Program-made: the position numbers and the translations under genes
NCBI RefSeq assembly: GCF_004339015.1
Contig: NZ_SMFQ01000004.1
Location: 1 to 64,000 of the forward strand
Direction of reading: 5' to 3'
Length of the DNA stretch: 64,000 nucleotides
Origin: Cocleimonas flava
GTDB taxonomy: Bacteria > Pseudomonadota > Gammaproteobacteria > Thiotrichales > Thiotrichaceae
Notes under the pieces: model-generated
What the model was told of the DNA's origin: nothing
Databases searched by the model: none
The model's input: the letters and a program-made list of their open reading frames with translations, nothing else
Shown: piece after piece, positions 37,291-48,000 of the stretch
Position numbering within the stretch: position 1 is the first letter of the stretch
Layout of the letters: each line of letters starts with the position of its first letter

Positions 37291-37462
37291 AGAAAACTCC
37301 ATCATTATTTTTATTATTGATCAACCTCACAAACCAGACACATAAGCTAAATCAATCATAAGTATATCTAATGATTACATACAACTTAGCCATGTTCACT
37401 TCGATCAGACAAGTGGTTAGTGAGTTTAATCTGTTTCCTATATTTACTTATTACTTATATCA

Positions 37463-37492
37463 GGCACCCCCCTACTTTGAGCGAGATTTTTT
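37463..37492 (+). repeat. Dispersed C-rich element, copy 11
   Basis: GGCA, six C, TACTTTGA, GCGAGA and six T, 30 nt past the stop of the minus-strand HAD gene. The GGC block is degenerate. Confidence 0.78.
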
Positions 37493-37521
37493 AACAGAAA
37501 ACAATGAGTTTTAACTCATGG

Positions 37522-38217
37522 CTATTCATCCAACTTTCCATCCAGTTCAGTCAGGCTTTGAATAACTATAGTAGGATCGATTCCCCATGGGTCAAAAATT
37601 GCCTGTTCTGTGCGTTTCACCCATGCAGCACTCATCCCTATATTTACTGCACCAATCACATCAAAAGGATTGCTAGAGACTAACCAGGCGTTATCAGTAG
37701 TGGATTCAGATTGCTTCATAAAGTGATGATAAACAGAAGGATTCGGCTTAAATGTTTTTAGATCATCGACACTCACAACACCATCGAAAAAGTCTCTTAT
37801 ACCTGCTGTCACCAGTAACATCTCTACTGCTTCAGCACTGCCATTAGAGAAGGCATATAGTTTGTGTCCTGAATCTTTCATTGCAGTCAAACCATCGGTG
37901 ACATCATCAAAAGCTGGTAAGGTTTTATAGCTTTCTAGCAATGCCTGTTTATCTGATTCAGGCAAATTCAATCCATAAAATATACAAGTGTATTCAAGTG
38001 CCTGCGCTGTACAAACTGCGAAGTTCTGGTATTCCTGCATTAGACCACGTCTAAAAGAGTATTCCAGTTGTTTCTCTCTCCAGGTGTTTGAGAATCCCTG
38101 AGCACTAACGCCTTCAATACCACCAACAATTTCTTCTAATTTACTCACAACGCCGTGCGTATTTATGAGTGTTCCGTATACATCAAAAGCGATACTTTTC
38201 TGTGAGCTAGCGGGCAT
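37522..38217 (-). CDS. Haloacid dehalogenase type II family protein
   Basis: 231 residues, with AAGGA in front of the ATG. HAD motif I is FDVYGTLINTHG with the nucleophilic Asp, motif II AFSNGSAEAVEML, the Lys is in DLKTFKPNPSVYHHF, and motif III is WLVSSNPFDVIGAVNIGMSAAWVKR. This matches L-2-haloacid dehalogenase-type proteins, which share a DVYGTL start; many act as phosphatases instead. Cytoplasmic. Neighbours (DUF3530 hydrolase upstream, DUF1800 gene downstream) do not reveal a pathway. Confidence 0.88.
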   Translation of the reverse strand: MPASSQKSIAFDVYGTLINTHGVVSKLEEIVGGIEGVSAQGFSNTWREKQLEYSFRRGLMQEYQNFAVCTAQALEYTCIFYGLNLPESDKQALLESYKTLPAFDDVTDGLTAMKDSGHKLYAFSNGSAEAVEMLLVTAGIRDFFDGVVSVDDLKTFKPNPSVYHHFMKQSESTTDNAWLVSSNPFDVIGAVNIGMSAAWVKRTEQAIFDPWGIDPTIVIQSLTELDGKLDE

Positions 38218-38363
38218 AATTAATCCTTCTTATGTTCTGTTTATTGTTTAAAGATGATAGTTATTTATAAAAATATTTATAAAGTAGCAATGTAACAATA
38301 CAGCTTAGTCTATTTCTAGAGTAATACTGTACGTATACCCATCTTGATTAGATGACACCAAAA

Positions 38364-39200
38364 TCAAAGACTATTCAACCACGTTGCAACAGCAGCGGTG
38401 ACTTCATTTCCTTTACCTTTAAAATAATGATCCCCACCCGGAACAATCACTTGAGATGACTTTGGATTTCCTGCCATTTTAATATCAGTAAGACGACCTT
38501 CCGCCATTCTAAGCACTGCCGGATAATCTTTATCACCGTATATATCGAGTACAGGAACTTTCATTTCAGCCAATGGAAATGGTTCTGCCATCTTTTGCTT
38601 ATAATCAGTGGCACCCATACCTGCACCGATATAGCCAATCACAGACTCATCCAGTAACCCTTTTTGATTGCGAACCCAATCCATCGCCATGTGCGCGCCA
38701 CAACTGTGAGCAAGAATCACTATTTTCTTTACACCCTGTTGTTTTAAATAGGTGATGCCCATATCTATGCGCGCTGCCGCTTGCGGGAATAAAGGCACAT
38801 AATCATAGTACTTAGCTGATTTTTCTAACACTGGCATTTGTAAAGATAGGGTGCGCCAGCCACTTACTGGCAGTTGGGTTCGTAATGGATATATGGCGTC
38901 TTCCCAGTTTGGATGAAATCCACGTCCGTGAAGAATAAGTACTGCACCTTTCTCAGCTTTATCAGATTCCTCAGCTTCAGCCTCCATATCTATCGCCATA
39001 AATGCATGGCCTTCATTGACTGTATCCTCAAGGAAGATTACCTCTCCGTCGAGAACTGCATCTTCGACTTCAACTGCCATGCGCTTTTCGCGTTCTAGAT
39101 CGGCTTTAGTGACAATGGCTTTAGCAAAAACATTAAAAGACATACTAGATAACACTAATAACATGCTGATTAATAGTGTATTTATAATCCTTATTCTCAT
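38364..39200 (-). CDS. Exported DUF3530-like alpha/beta hydrolase
   Basis: 278 residues, with GAGGAGAAA before the ATG. Signal peptide: IINTLLISMLLVLSSMSFNVFAKA. The alpha/beta hydrolase core has VLILHGRGFHPNWED, the nucleophile elbow AHSCGAHMAMDW (Ser), an acidic residue in DIYGDKDYPAVL and the final His in PGGDHYF. Together with YDYVPLFPQAAARI this resembles DUF3530 proteins. The substrate is unknown. It lies 146 bp upstream of the HAD gene on the same strand and may be co-transcribed, and is divergent from parE. Confidence 0.8.
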   Translation of the reverse strand: MRIRIINTLLISMLLVLSSMSFNVFAKAIVTKADLEREKRMAVEVEDAVLDGEVIFLEDTVNEGHAFMAIDMEAEAEESDKAEKGAVLILHGRGFHPNWEDAIYPLRTQLPVSGWRTLSLQMPVLEKSAKYYDYVPLFPQAAARIDMGITYLKQQGVKKIVILAHSCGAHMAMDWVRNQKGLLDESVIGYIGAGMGATDYKQKMAEPFPLAEMKVPVLDIYGDKDYPAVLRMAEGRLTDIKMAGNPKSSQVIVPGGDHYFKGKGNEVTAAVATWLNSL

Positions 39201-39535
39201 TGTTTCTCCTCAATACTCATGACTTGTTATGACCTTCACAGGAGTTATTTCATTTGCCTGTAAAAATGGATTTCTTGAGAATATCATAGCCACAAGCGAG
39301 GAATCTATTTCACTATCCGCAAAAAAGGGTTAAAACCTGTTAAACAGCATTGCTGAAAAGGGTGATTTTAGACAGCCCTGTTTCCTTTTTGTTCTTTACC
39401 TTTCAGTCGATTAAAGGTACTTTGTCAGTTACCGTAAGAAAGCCTGACACATCAGAAATATCTTTCTTAACATAGGGCTTAAACACTATAAAAATCCATC
39501 TCTGCAAGAGATGTTTAAAAGGGTTTGTATAAATA
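39201..39535. other. Divergent intergenic region upstream of parE
   Basis: 335 bases between the DUF3530 gene and parE. It must carry promoters for both. No dispersed element and no clear hairpin with a T tract is seen. Confidence 0.4.
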
Positions 39536-41422
39536 ATGAGTAATGACTATAACGCTGAATCGATAAAAGTTTTAAGCGGGCTTGACCCTGTACGAAAAAG
39601 ACCGGGCATGTACACCGAAACGACCCGTCCTAATCATCTTGCTCAGGAAGTTATTGATAATAGTGTCGATGAGGCACTCGCTGGTTTTGCCAATAAAATA
39701 CACGTCACTCTGCACGCCGATGGCTCACTCTCAGTAACCGATAATGGCCGTGGTATGCCGGTTGATATTCACCCGGAAAAAGGTGTTTCTGGCGTTGAAG
39801 TAATCTTGAGTACCTTACACGCAGGTGGTAAGTTTTCAGACAAAAATTACGAGTTCTCTGGCGGTTTGCACGGTGTCGGCATCTCCGTGGTAAATGCACT
39901 ATCACTTATCCTTGAAGTCAGAATCAAACGCGATGGCAAAGAATACGAAATGGTATTCGAAAACGGTCACAAAGCATCCGAACTTGAAGTCATCAATACT
40001 GTTGGCAAAAAGAATACCGGAACATCGCTGCACTTCTGGCCCAATGGACAATACTTCGACACCGTTAAGTTTTCGGTTAGACGCCTAAAGCACAACCTCC
40101 GTGCGAAAGCCGTATTATGCCCTGGCTTACACATTGCATTCACTGAAGAAGCCAAGAATGAAACCGTAGAATGGTATTACGAAGATGGTATTCAGGATTA
40201 CCTACTAGAAGCTATTGACGGTTTTGAAAGATTACCGCTTGAGCCTTTTCTAGGCGAATTTAAAAGCAAAGGCGAAGCTGTCGATTGGGCATTATGCTGG
40301 TTACCCGAAGGTGGCGAACTGGTTCAGGAAAGCTATGTAAACCTGATTCCTACTTCACAAGGTGGCACACACACCAATGGCCTAAGAACAGGCTTGACTG
40401 ATGCCTTGCGTGACTTCGCTGAATTTAGAAATCTATTACCACGTGGGCTAAAACTGGCTCCTGATGATATTTGGGATAAGCTGTGCTTTATCCTGTCTTA
40501 CAAAATGCTCGATCCCCAGTTTTCTGGTCAAACCAAAGAACGTTTATCTTCACGTGCGGCAGCAGGCTTTGTTTCGGGCGTGGTCAAAGACGCGTTTAGT
40601 TTATACCTAAATCAAAACCCAACGGTTGGCGACTTGATCGCCGAACACGTTATCAATAACGCACAAAAGCGAGCAAAAGCATCTAAAAAAGTAGTTCGTA
40701 AGAAAATTGCTACTGGCCCGGCACTTCCTGGCAAGTTAGCGGATTGTAGCTCACAGGACCTCAATCAAACTGAAATATTTCTGGTAGAGGGTGACTCGGC
40801 AGGTGGTTCTGCCAAACAGGCACGAAGTCGTGAATTTCAGGCAATCATGCCATTGCGCGGTAAAATTCTGAATACCTGGGAAGTCGATTCTTCACAAGTT
40901 CTAGCCTCTAACGAAATACACGATATTTCAGTGGCGATTGGCGTCGAGCCTGATAGTCAGGACTTAAGCGAATTACGCTACGGCAAAATTTGTATTCTCG
41001 CCGATGCAGACTCGGATGGTGCGCATATCGCCACCTTAATCTGCGCCCTGTTCGTGCAACACTTTTCTACCTTGGTAGCTGCGGGACATGTGTATATTGC
41101 AATGCCACCTTTGTACCGAATTGATATCGGTAAAAAAGTAGAATACGCACTCGATGAAGAAGAGTTAAAGGCCACGCTGGATCGCATCGAAGCGGAAAAA
41201 ATGACGGGCAAAATCAGTGTCACACGCTTCAAAGGTCTGGGTGAGATGAATCCACTGCAACTTCGTGAAACCAGTATGGATCCTGATACACGACGTCTGG
41301 TTCAACTGACCATGCATAATCCTGAAGAAACACGTGCAGTGATGGATTTATTATTAGCCAAGAAACGCGCCCCTGATAGAAAAGCCTGGCTCGAAGAAAA
41401 AGGTAATTTAGCTATTATCTAA
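39536..41422 (+). CDS. parE: DNA topoisomerase IV subunit B
   Basis: 628 residues, matching ParE rather than the longer GyrB. The start MYTETTRPNHLAQEVIDNSVDEAL is the ParE form; the ATPase motifs DNGRGMPVD and LHGVGISVVNALS follow. The TOPRIM region has LVEGDSAGGSAKQARSR and LADADSDGAHIATL, and the C-terminal tail ends RFKGLGEMNPLQLRETSMDPDTR. With ParC it decatenates daughter chromosomes. parC is not in the window. The ATG has no clear ribosome site. A dispersed element follows before the antiporter gene. Confidence 0.96.
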   Translation: MSNDYNAESIKVLSGLDPVRKRPGMYTETTRPNHLAQEVIDNSVDEALAGFANKIHVTLHADGSLSVTDNGRGMPVDIHPEKGVSGVEVILSTLHAGGKFSDKNYEFSGGLHGVGISVVNALSLILEVRIKRDGKEYEMVFENGHKASELEVINTVGKKNTGTSLHFWPNGQYFDTVKFSVRRLKHNLRAKAVLCPGLHIAFTEEAKNETVEWYYEDGIQDYLLEAIDGFERLPLEPFLGEFKSKGEAVDWALCWLPEGGELVQESYVNLIPTSQGGTHTNGLRTGLTDALRDFAEFRNLLPRGLKLAPDDIWDKLCFILSYKMLDPQFSGQTKERLSSRAAAGFVSGVVKDAFSLYLNQNPTVGDLIAEHVINNAQKRAKASKKVVRKKIATGPALPGKLADCSSQDLNQTEIFLVEGDSAGGSAKQARSREFQAIMPLRGKILNTWEVDSSQVLASNEIHDISVAIGVEPDSQDLSELRYGKICILADADSDGAHIATLICALFVQHFSTLVAAGHVYIAMPPLYRIDIGKKVEYALDEEELKATLDRIEAEKMTGKISVTRFKGLGEMNPLQLRETSMDPDTRRLVQLTMHNPEETRAVMDLLLAKKRAPDRKAWLEEKGNLAII

Positions 41423-41482
41423 TGTAGATTACACTCTTAACTTACTGTTTTAAAAACTCTAAAACTATATGATTAATAATAA

Positions 41483-41511
41483 GTACACCCCCCTACTTTG
41501 GGGCACTTTTT
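41483..41511 (+). repeat. Dispersed C-rich element, copy 12
   Basis: GTACA, six C, TACTTT, GGGGCAC and five T, 61 nt past parE. The C run can pair with GGGG around a six-base loop, giving the most terminator-like copy. It lies 18 nt before the next start. Confidence 0.85.
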
Positions 41512-41529
41512 CTAATAATAATAAATCGT

Positions 41530-43203
41530 ATGGACACTCTTAATACATTATTTGCATCAATTAATTACCGCGATCCAGTATGGATTGCGGTTGCATATTT
41601 GTGTGGTTTTTTGATCTGGCAAATAAAACTTCCGCCTATGGTAGGTTACCTATTAGCAGGTTTCATTCTGAGTGTATCCGGTGCTACAGGCGGAGAATTT
41701 CTCGATGAGATGGCAGACCTAGGCGTCACGCTATTATTGTTTACCATCGGTTTAAAACTCAATATCAAACAACTGTTACGGCCTGAGATATGGGCAGTAA
41801 CCACCATCCACATGGCACTTATAACCCTGATTACCGCTTTCGTACTGGTATTACTGGCTGCCGTTAAAATCCCTATTTTTTCGCAAATGAGCACGCAATC
41901 AATCTTGATTGTCAGCTTTGCTCTTTCTTTTTCCAGCACCGTGTTTGCCGTTAAAGTTTTTGAAGACAAAGGCGGCATGGCATCCCAATATGGACGTATC
42001 GCTATTGGTGTATTGATCATGCAGGACATTGCTGCAGTGATCTTTCTATCAGTATCTACAGCGAAAATTCCTTCTGTGTGGGCCGCAGTCATGATCGGCG
42101 TGTTGATACTGTCAAAACCGATACTTATTTTCTTATTAAAGCGCGCGGGTCATGGTGAATTACTGATTTTATATGGACTGGTGTTAGCGCTAGGTGGATC
42201 ATCGTTATTTGAGTTAGTCAGTTTGAAAGGCGATCTTGGTGCACTCTTCTTTGGCTTGTTATTGGCGCAACACCCAAAGTCTGGTGAGTTGGCAAAATCA
42301 CTGCTAAGTTTGAAAGAGTTATTTTTGGTAGGCTTCTTCCTCAGCATCGGCATATCAGTAGTTATTACTCAAGAAACGTTGCTTATCACACTGTTTTTAT
42401 TACTGATAATTCCGATAAAAGTCATTCTATTTAACACCCTGTTTATGCGTTTTAAAGTACGCGCCAGACCATCTTCTCTGGCTTCTTTTTCACTCGGAAA
42501 CTTTAGTGAATTTGGTCTGATTGTTACTGCGATTGCGGTTAATAATCAATGGTTAGACCCTCAATGGTTGGCAATTATGGCTATTGCCGTGGTTGGATCC
42601 TTTGTGATTGCCTCACCGCTGAATGTATTCAACACCAATATTTATGATCTGATGCCTGAATTTCTACAGAAATTCGAACACAAACAGCGCCTTCCCGGAG
42701 AAGATTTGATCGTCCTTAAAAACACCCGTGTGCTCATTTGCGGCATGGGTCGTATCGGTGTCGGCGCTTATGATCAAATGCATTTGAAATACGATGGAAA
42801 TATTATTGGTATTGATTTTGATGATGCGTGCGAAGAACATGATAAAGCGGGTTTACGCAATACCATCCGCGGGGATGCCACCAGCCCTGACTTTTGGCGT
42901 AGAGTTAAAATCGAAAACGTGGATTTGTCGCTGGTAATGCTATGCATGCCAAACTATAAAAGTAATGTAAATGCTGCCATTGCTTTACGCGAATGGGGCT
43001 ACAAAGGCGAAATAGCAGCAGTAACGAAATATAAAGATGAAGAACAAGAACTTCATCAGAACGGTGTGGATATCACCTTTAATATCTATGCTGAGATTGG
43101 CACTGGTTTTGCGCAACACGTACTACAGCAAAATGCCCAGTCTGAAGATGCTGCCGAGCTGATATCCGAATACGCTTCAGAAACCATCGCTGAGAAAAAC
43201 TGA
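41530..43203 (+). CDS. CPA2-family cation:proton antiporter with TrkA-N domain
   Basis: 557 residues. About 12 hydrophobic helices span residues 15-375, with QIKLPPMVGYLLAGFILS, FTIGLKLNIKQLL and LGNFSEFGLIVTAIAV, the KefB/KefC-type pattern. A Rossmann TrkA-N domain starts near residue 399 (VLICGMGRIGVGAYDQM) and continues to about 510. Such proteins exchange K+ or Na+ for protons at the inner membrane, with the NAD(H)-binding domain regulating activity. The C-terminal regulatory part is short. Located 107 bp after parE but with element copy 12 between; translation is probably independent. Confidence 0.9.
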   Translation: MDTLNTLFASINYRDPVWIAVAYLCGFLIWQIKLPPMVGYLLAGFILSVSGATGGEFLDEMADLGVTLLLFTIGLKLNIKQLLRPEIWAVTTIHMALITLITAFVLVLLAAVKIPIFSQMSTQSILIVSFALSFSSTVFAVKVFEDKGGMASQYGRIAIGVLIMQDIAAVIFLSVSTAKIPSVWAAVMIGVLILSKPILIFLLKRAGHGELLILYGLVLALGGSSLFELVSLKGDLGALFFGLLLAQHPKSGELAKSLLSLKELFLVGFFLSIGISVVITQETLLITLFLLLIIPIKVILFNTLFMRFKVRARPSSLASFSLGNFSEFGLIVTAIAVNNQWLDPQWLAIMAIAVVGSFVIASPLNVFNTNIYDLMPEFLQKFEHKQRLPGEDLIVLKNTRVLICGMGRIGVGAYDQMHLKYDGNIIGIDFDDACEEHDKAGLRNTIRGDATSPDFWRRVKIENVDLSLVMLCMPNYKSNVNAAIALREWGYKGEIAAVTKYKDEEQELHQNGVDITFNIYAEIGTGFAQHVLQQNAQSEDAAELISEYASETIAEKN

Positions 43204-43214
43204 ATAATTGTTTA

Positions 43215-43244
43215 GTCACCCCCCTACTTTAGGGGCGTTTTTTT
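43215..43244 (+). repeat. Dispersed C-rich element, copy 13
   Basis: GTCA, six C, TACTTTA, GGGGCG and seven T, 12 nt past the antiporter stop. The last four C can pair with GGGG around a seven-base loop. Confidence 0.86.
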
Positions 43245-43308
43245 AGTCTGCCCACTAGATTAATCAACCAATACATTAGTCAATACAAGAAGAGAAACCA
43301 TAGTAACA

Positions 43309-44151
43309 ATGCCTACACTTAAAACAGTCGATGAATACATCAACCTCAAACCAGTTGCTGCAGACAAGCGCCTAACTTATGGTGATGATCCCGAACAATT
43401 TGGCGATTTATATTTGCCTAAAGATTCGGAAAAACCTGTTTCTGTGATTGTATTACTTCACGGTGGTTGTTGGCGTGCTGCGCATAGTCTGTTGCAATTA
43501 GGCGAACTCTGCCGCTCATTAACTGATTTGGGTTACGCGGTATGGAATTTAGAATACCGACGTCTAGGCAATGGAGGCGGCTGGCCAACAACCTTCACAG
43601 ATGTAGCCAAAGGCACAGATTACCTAACAAGCATCGCCACAGAATACTCACTGGATTTAACACAAGTCATTACCATGGGTCATTCAGCAGGTGGACATCT
43701 GGCCTTATGGTTAGCGAATAGACCGCAATTAACGACTGATAGCGAGTTATACACTCAGAATCCTTTAAACGTCTCTGCGGTGATTTCATTAGCTGGAATA
43801 CCTGACTTAGAGAGCGGAGTAACGGAAAACATCTGTCGTGGTGCCTGCCAGGAGTTAATGGGCGGATTACCGGAAGAATACCCCGAACGTTATCAACAAG
43901 GATCTCCGCATCATTTATCATTAAGTAAAAAAGGAATGAGAGACAACTTCCCGCAAATTCATTTACTGGGTGAACTTGATCCTATTGTTCCACTCGATTA
44001 TCTAAAAACTGCCCTAAACCAGCAACAAGACCAATACACGCTTCAAGTGATTCCCGATATTGGTCATTTTGAAATGGTAATGCCGGATACTGTTTCATGG
44101 CCTTATATAAAACGATCTTTGCAAATGCTAAATGAATCATCAAGCTTGTAA
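43309..44151 (+). CDS. Alpha/beta hydrolase, kynurenine-formamidase-like
   Basis: 280 residues without a signal peptide. The oxyanion motif is VLLHGGCWRAAHS, the nucleophile elbow MGHSAGGHLALWLANR, the acid in LGELDPIVPLDYL and the His in DIGHFEMVMP, completing the triad. The HGGxW start and overall spacing resemble KynB/AFMID-like and carboxylesterase-type hydrolases. No tryptophan-degradation gene is nearby, so the specific activity is open. Located between the antiporter gene and ung. Confidence 0.83.
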   Translation: MPTLKTVDEYINLKPVAADKRLTYGDDPEQFGDLYLPKDSEKPVSVIVLLHGGCWRAAHSLLQLGELCRSLTDLGYAVWNLEYRRLGNGGGWPTTFTDVAKGTDYLTSIATEYSLDLTQVITMGHSAGGHLALWLANRPQLTTDSELYTQNPLNVSAVISLAGIPDLESGVTENICRGACQELMGGLPEEYPERYQQGSPHHLSLSKKGMRDNFPQIHLLGELDPIVPLDYLKTALNQQQDQYTLQVIPDIGHFEMVMPDTVSWPYIKRSLQMLNESSSL

Positions 44152-44208
44152 TAAAGATAACTTACATAGACTACTAAACCCTTAATAAGCTAAATACAAA
44201 TCCTGACG

Positions 44209-44904
44209 ATGAATACAAATAGTAAACTAGAACAAAGCTGGTTAGACAAAATCGGTGAAGAATTTGATAAGCCCTATATGCAGGAATTAAAGCAATTTCT
44301 TCACAATGAGAAAGCTCAGGGTAAAAACATTCTTCCACCTGCTTCATTGTGGTTTAACGCATTAAATAACATGCCATTCGAAAAACTCAAAGTGGTGGTT
44401 CTGGGTCAAGACCCCTATCCTACAGCCGGTCATGCTCATGGACTTTGCTTTTCTGTTTTACCTGACGTAAAGCCACTCCCCAAATCTTTATTGAATATAA
44501 ACAAAGAGTTACAAAGTGATCTTGGTATAGACAATAGCCATACCGGTTATTTACAAAGCTGGGCAGAACAAGGCGTGTTATTACTCAATGCCGTACTAAC
44601 CGTTGAAGAAGGCAATGCAAATGCACATCAAGGCAAAGGCTGGGAAAGGTTTACCGACTCCATCATACAAACCATTAATGAAGAAAAAGAACACGTGGTT
44701 TTTATACTCTGGGGCGCTTACGCGCAGAAAAAAGGCGTATTTATCGACACCTCAAAACACCTTGTGATTAAGTCTGCTCACCCTTCTCCGTTATCCGCGT
44801 ATCGTGGATTTTTTGAGAGCAAGCCTTTTTCTAGAACCAATGCATATTTGGAAGAGTTTGGTGAAACACCAATTGATTGGCAATTACCAAAAAACAGCCT
44901 GTAA
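44209..44904 (+). CDS. ung: Uracil-DNA glycosylase (family 1)
   Basis: 231 residues. Motif A is [19 protein letters not shown] with the catalytic Asp at residue 68; the usual sixth residue His (GQDPYH) is Pro. The uracil-binding stretch [24 protein letters not shown] and the motif [12 protein letters not shown] with the His are present. The enzyme removes uracil from DNA by base excision repair. Length matches family 1. The last residues (KNSL) and the stop codon lie within dispersed element copy 14, see finding. It converges on the 45010 gene. Confidence 0.94.
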   Translation: MNTNSKLEQSWLDKIGEEFDKPYMQELKQFLHNEKAQGKNILPPASLWFNALNNMPFEKLKVVVLGQDPYPTAGHAHGLCFSVLPDVKPLPKSLLNINKELQSDLGIDNSHTGYLQSWAEQGVLLLNAVLTVEEGNANAHQGKGWERFTDSIIQTINEEKEHVVFILWGAYAQKKGVFIDTSKHLVIKSAHPSPLSAYRGFFESKPFSRTNAYLEEFGETPIDWQLPKNSL

Positions 44905-44917
44905 GTAGGGGGGTGTC
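44889..44917 (-). repeat. Dispersed C-rich element, copy 14 (overlaps ung 3' end)
   Basis: On the minus strand: GACA, six C, TACTTA, CAGGC and a T tract. It covers the last four sense codons and the stop of ung, and lies 93 nt past the stop of the gene ending at 45010. Confidence 0.82.
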
Positions 44918-45009
44918 ATTTTCTAACTAACATGCATTGTGATTTTGTTTTTCTTAGCGCTTCTTTCTAACTCGTCACACATAAAACGGCTTCAATTTTA
45001 TAATATAAC

Positions 45010-48000
45010 TTATGCTTTAAAATATTGTTTAATCGCTAAAAAGAATGAAATTCTTTCATTCTCAGCTAACGTTTTATATTTTTCATGAAAGTCAGCTTCA
45101 CTCAGATTGTAATGCATAATAACTTCTTCAATCTGTATCTGTTTTTGCCCTTGATCAATGTCGTAAAAATCTTTATCCGCCATATACCAAACTAATAAAT
45201 ATGGTGTCACGGTAGTTTGTTTAAATTCTTCGCTAAATAAGTCTTTTGCAATACACGCTCGTATAAATAGTATTTTATCGACTGCTTCAATATCACTGCT
45301 TTTATTTATAAATGTCTGAAAATCAAAATTATCCTTTGTACAACCTTCAAGACGATCTTCGAAAGTTGTTTCAGAATTCTCAGGCTTCGGCATCTGTTGT
45401 AAACGTTGTGCCATTTTTACGTATATTTTTTCATTACTAATATTTGACGCTCTTTCTAATACAATTGAAATTGCTGTATTTAAGTCTTCATACCCTAAAT
45501 CTTCGTAAAACATATCGAACATGGGCACCAGTAAATAACTCTTCTTCCAAGTATTTTTATTCATTTCAGCTTCTTTCACAAAAAGTGACTGCCACTTACT
45601 TTTATCGTTTTCTTTTGTCGTTAATATACGAAGAAATGAGAATCCAGGCTGATAAGGGTTATTATTTAGATAGTCATTTACCTTATCCCATTCCTTGTTT
45701 TTGTGAAGATCATTGATGAACTCAAGCACTCTGTCCGGCTGCTTTTCAAATTGTGTCATCGTATACTCGACCTGATCATCTTCTGGCACCATCGCTTTTT
45801 TTATCTGTTCTTTATGATGGATTATTCTTTGATTAAACAGTGTCGTGTTGTTCTTATTATCAATTTTAATTGGATAGGATTCTGTTTTTTGGAGTTCAGC
45901 AAAGAATAGCAGCGCACCCTTGATTAAGGGATGATCACTATCCTTCATCAATGATTGTATCTCTTCAAACCGCGCATCTTCGAGCAACCCAAAATGCATA
46001 ATCCAATACAAGGCTAAATGCGGATCGCCTTTGAAATAAGGTTTACCAGCGTTGTAACGGGTATCAACGGCTTCAACGTTTTTCCAATAATCTATGGGAC
46101 CATCACTTCTGTGCTTCCAGTTTGAAAAAGTCCACATTATCCAGAAGAAACGATAGGCAAGGTCTTTAGAAGATATATGATCTTCCTTTAAGGGTTTATC
46201 CGCTTTTACTAACTCCAATGAATAGTCATCATGGCTCATAAGATACATCCCAGTGCCATGACGTTTGTCTTCAACTATCTGATCACTCTCAATGTAATGA
46301 CCATAGTGTTCTCCGAATTCAAGTTCCTGTAATTCAAAACCAGCGAAGTTATAGTAAAGTGAATGCCAGTTTCGTAAATACCCTTTAAAGGCAGTTAAGA
46401 GTAAGTCATCATCAATCTGATCTTGATTGAGGTTATCTTTTAGAAGACTTTTGTCCTGCTTCAATAGATTAAAAAGTGAATCTTCATCAACCCTATTTTT
46501 TTCATTTAAAACACCATCAACGAATACATTTTTATTCGTTGTACTGTATTCATGATTAAATATCATTTTTTCATCCAGGCCCTTAACACTATGATCTTTT
46601 GCATGAATCAGTACATCAGTCTGCAGATTACCTGCTACCTCTATAAACCATGATCTCGAAGCAGCCGGTAAATAGGTAAAATTATTAACCAGAAAATCCT
46701 GTGCGAACAGTATGAGTGCAAAACCTTTATTTTGAACATAATTATCTACACGTACATTTCCAGCAACAATTAGAAAAGTATTGCTTTGAAAAAACGTTTC
46801 AGTTTCTGCCATCAAAGTTCCATTGACGATTAAATCACCCGTAATAAATAGCGAGGTTTCATCGGCGTTTAAGCGCAAAGATTCATCAACAACTAAATTC
46901 CCCTCTATCACTTTTAAGGGTGAATACTTCATAAAGGATTTGTAGTTCTTATCGCTGAATTTTTCTTTCAATCCTGGGTGCTGTTTTAACAGCGCTTCCT
47001 TTTCAAATTTCTGCTCTTTATATTTTTTATTTAATGCATCTACAGATTTATAATGCTGTAAAAGCGCAGAACGCTCTTTTTTACTGCTAACGTCAAGATC
47101 ATAGCTTTTCTGCTTTGTTAGTTCTTCCTTAAACCAGCTGTCTCGTTTTTCTTTCGACTCAAAGAAAAGTGTGTGATAAGTAAAGTCTTCTTTATCTGGA
47201 CCTTCTGCCCAATGTTGCACCATATTTTCATATAAATCATAAACATGCTGATCGATATAAACCGAATTATCGATAGTTTGAGCAAAAATTTCGCTTGTTT
47301 TTTTAGCCGTAAAAATTTCAATGATTTCTACTTGAGAGATTTCTACAAAACCTTTGCTCACTCTATTTATTAAATGTTGAATTTCATCAGACATAGAATA
47401 TGTCATCACACTGTTGTCTCGATAATGACTTCTAAACCCACCAAGTTTGCAAGAACCAATAACGTATCCGTTTATTTTACGATTCTGTAATACGAAGTAA
47501 TTAATTTTTGATTTTGATACTGATTCCTCGTTCTTTTTAATCCAGAAATATAGCCGCCCTTCTTCAATATCTGTTTCATCAAATGGTTTAAAATTACTTT
47601 GAGGTATCGGAAGCTTAAGCTCTGAAATATCTTCAGAGAGGTATGATTCTGTTTTGACCAAATGTTCAAAGATAATGCCTTCTGGATTGGGTCTAATCTC
47701 TTCATGCTCATCAATTTTTTTGACTTCGCTGGCAAACGATTCAAAAGTATATGGTTTAGTTTCTTTTACCTCTAACACAGAACTCATTGCTTGTTCTGAG
47801 GTTTCTTGATTGGGATACCACAAGGTATAAAAGTCTTCATAGATAAAAGTATTATTTTTTATCTGGTCTTTACTGACCTTAATCGCTGTTTCATAAACTT
47901 CATAACGCAAGGACTGGTTTTTTCCTGTTTCAACCGTATAAATTGCTTTTGCACTATCGGGGTAATAATCTACATAAGGAACACCTGCGGTTATCTCTGA

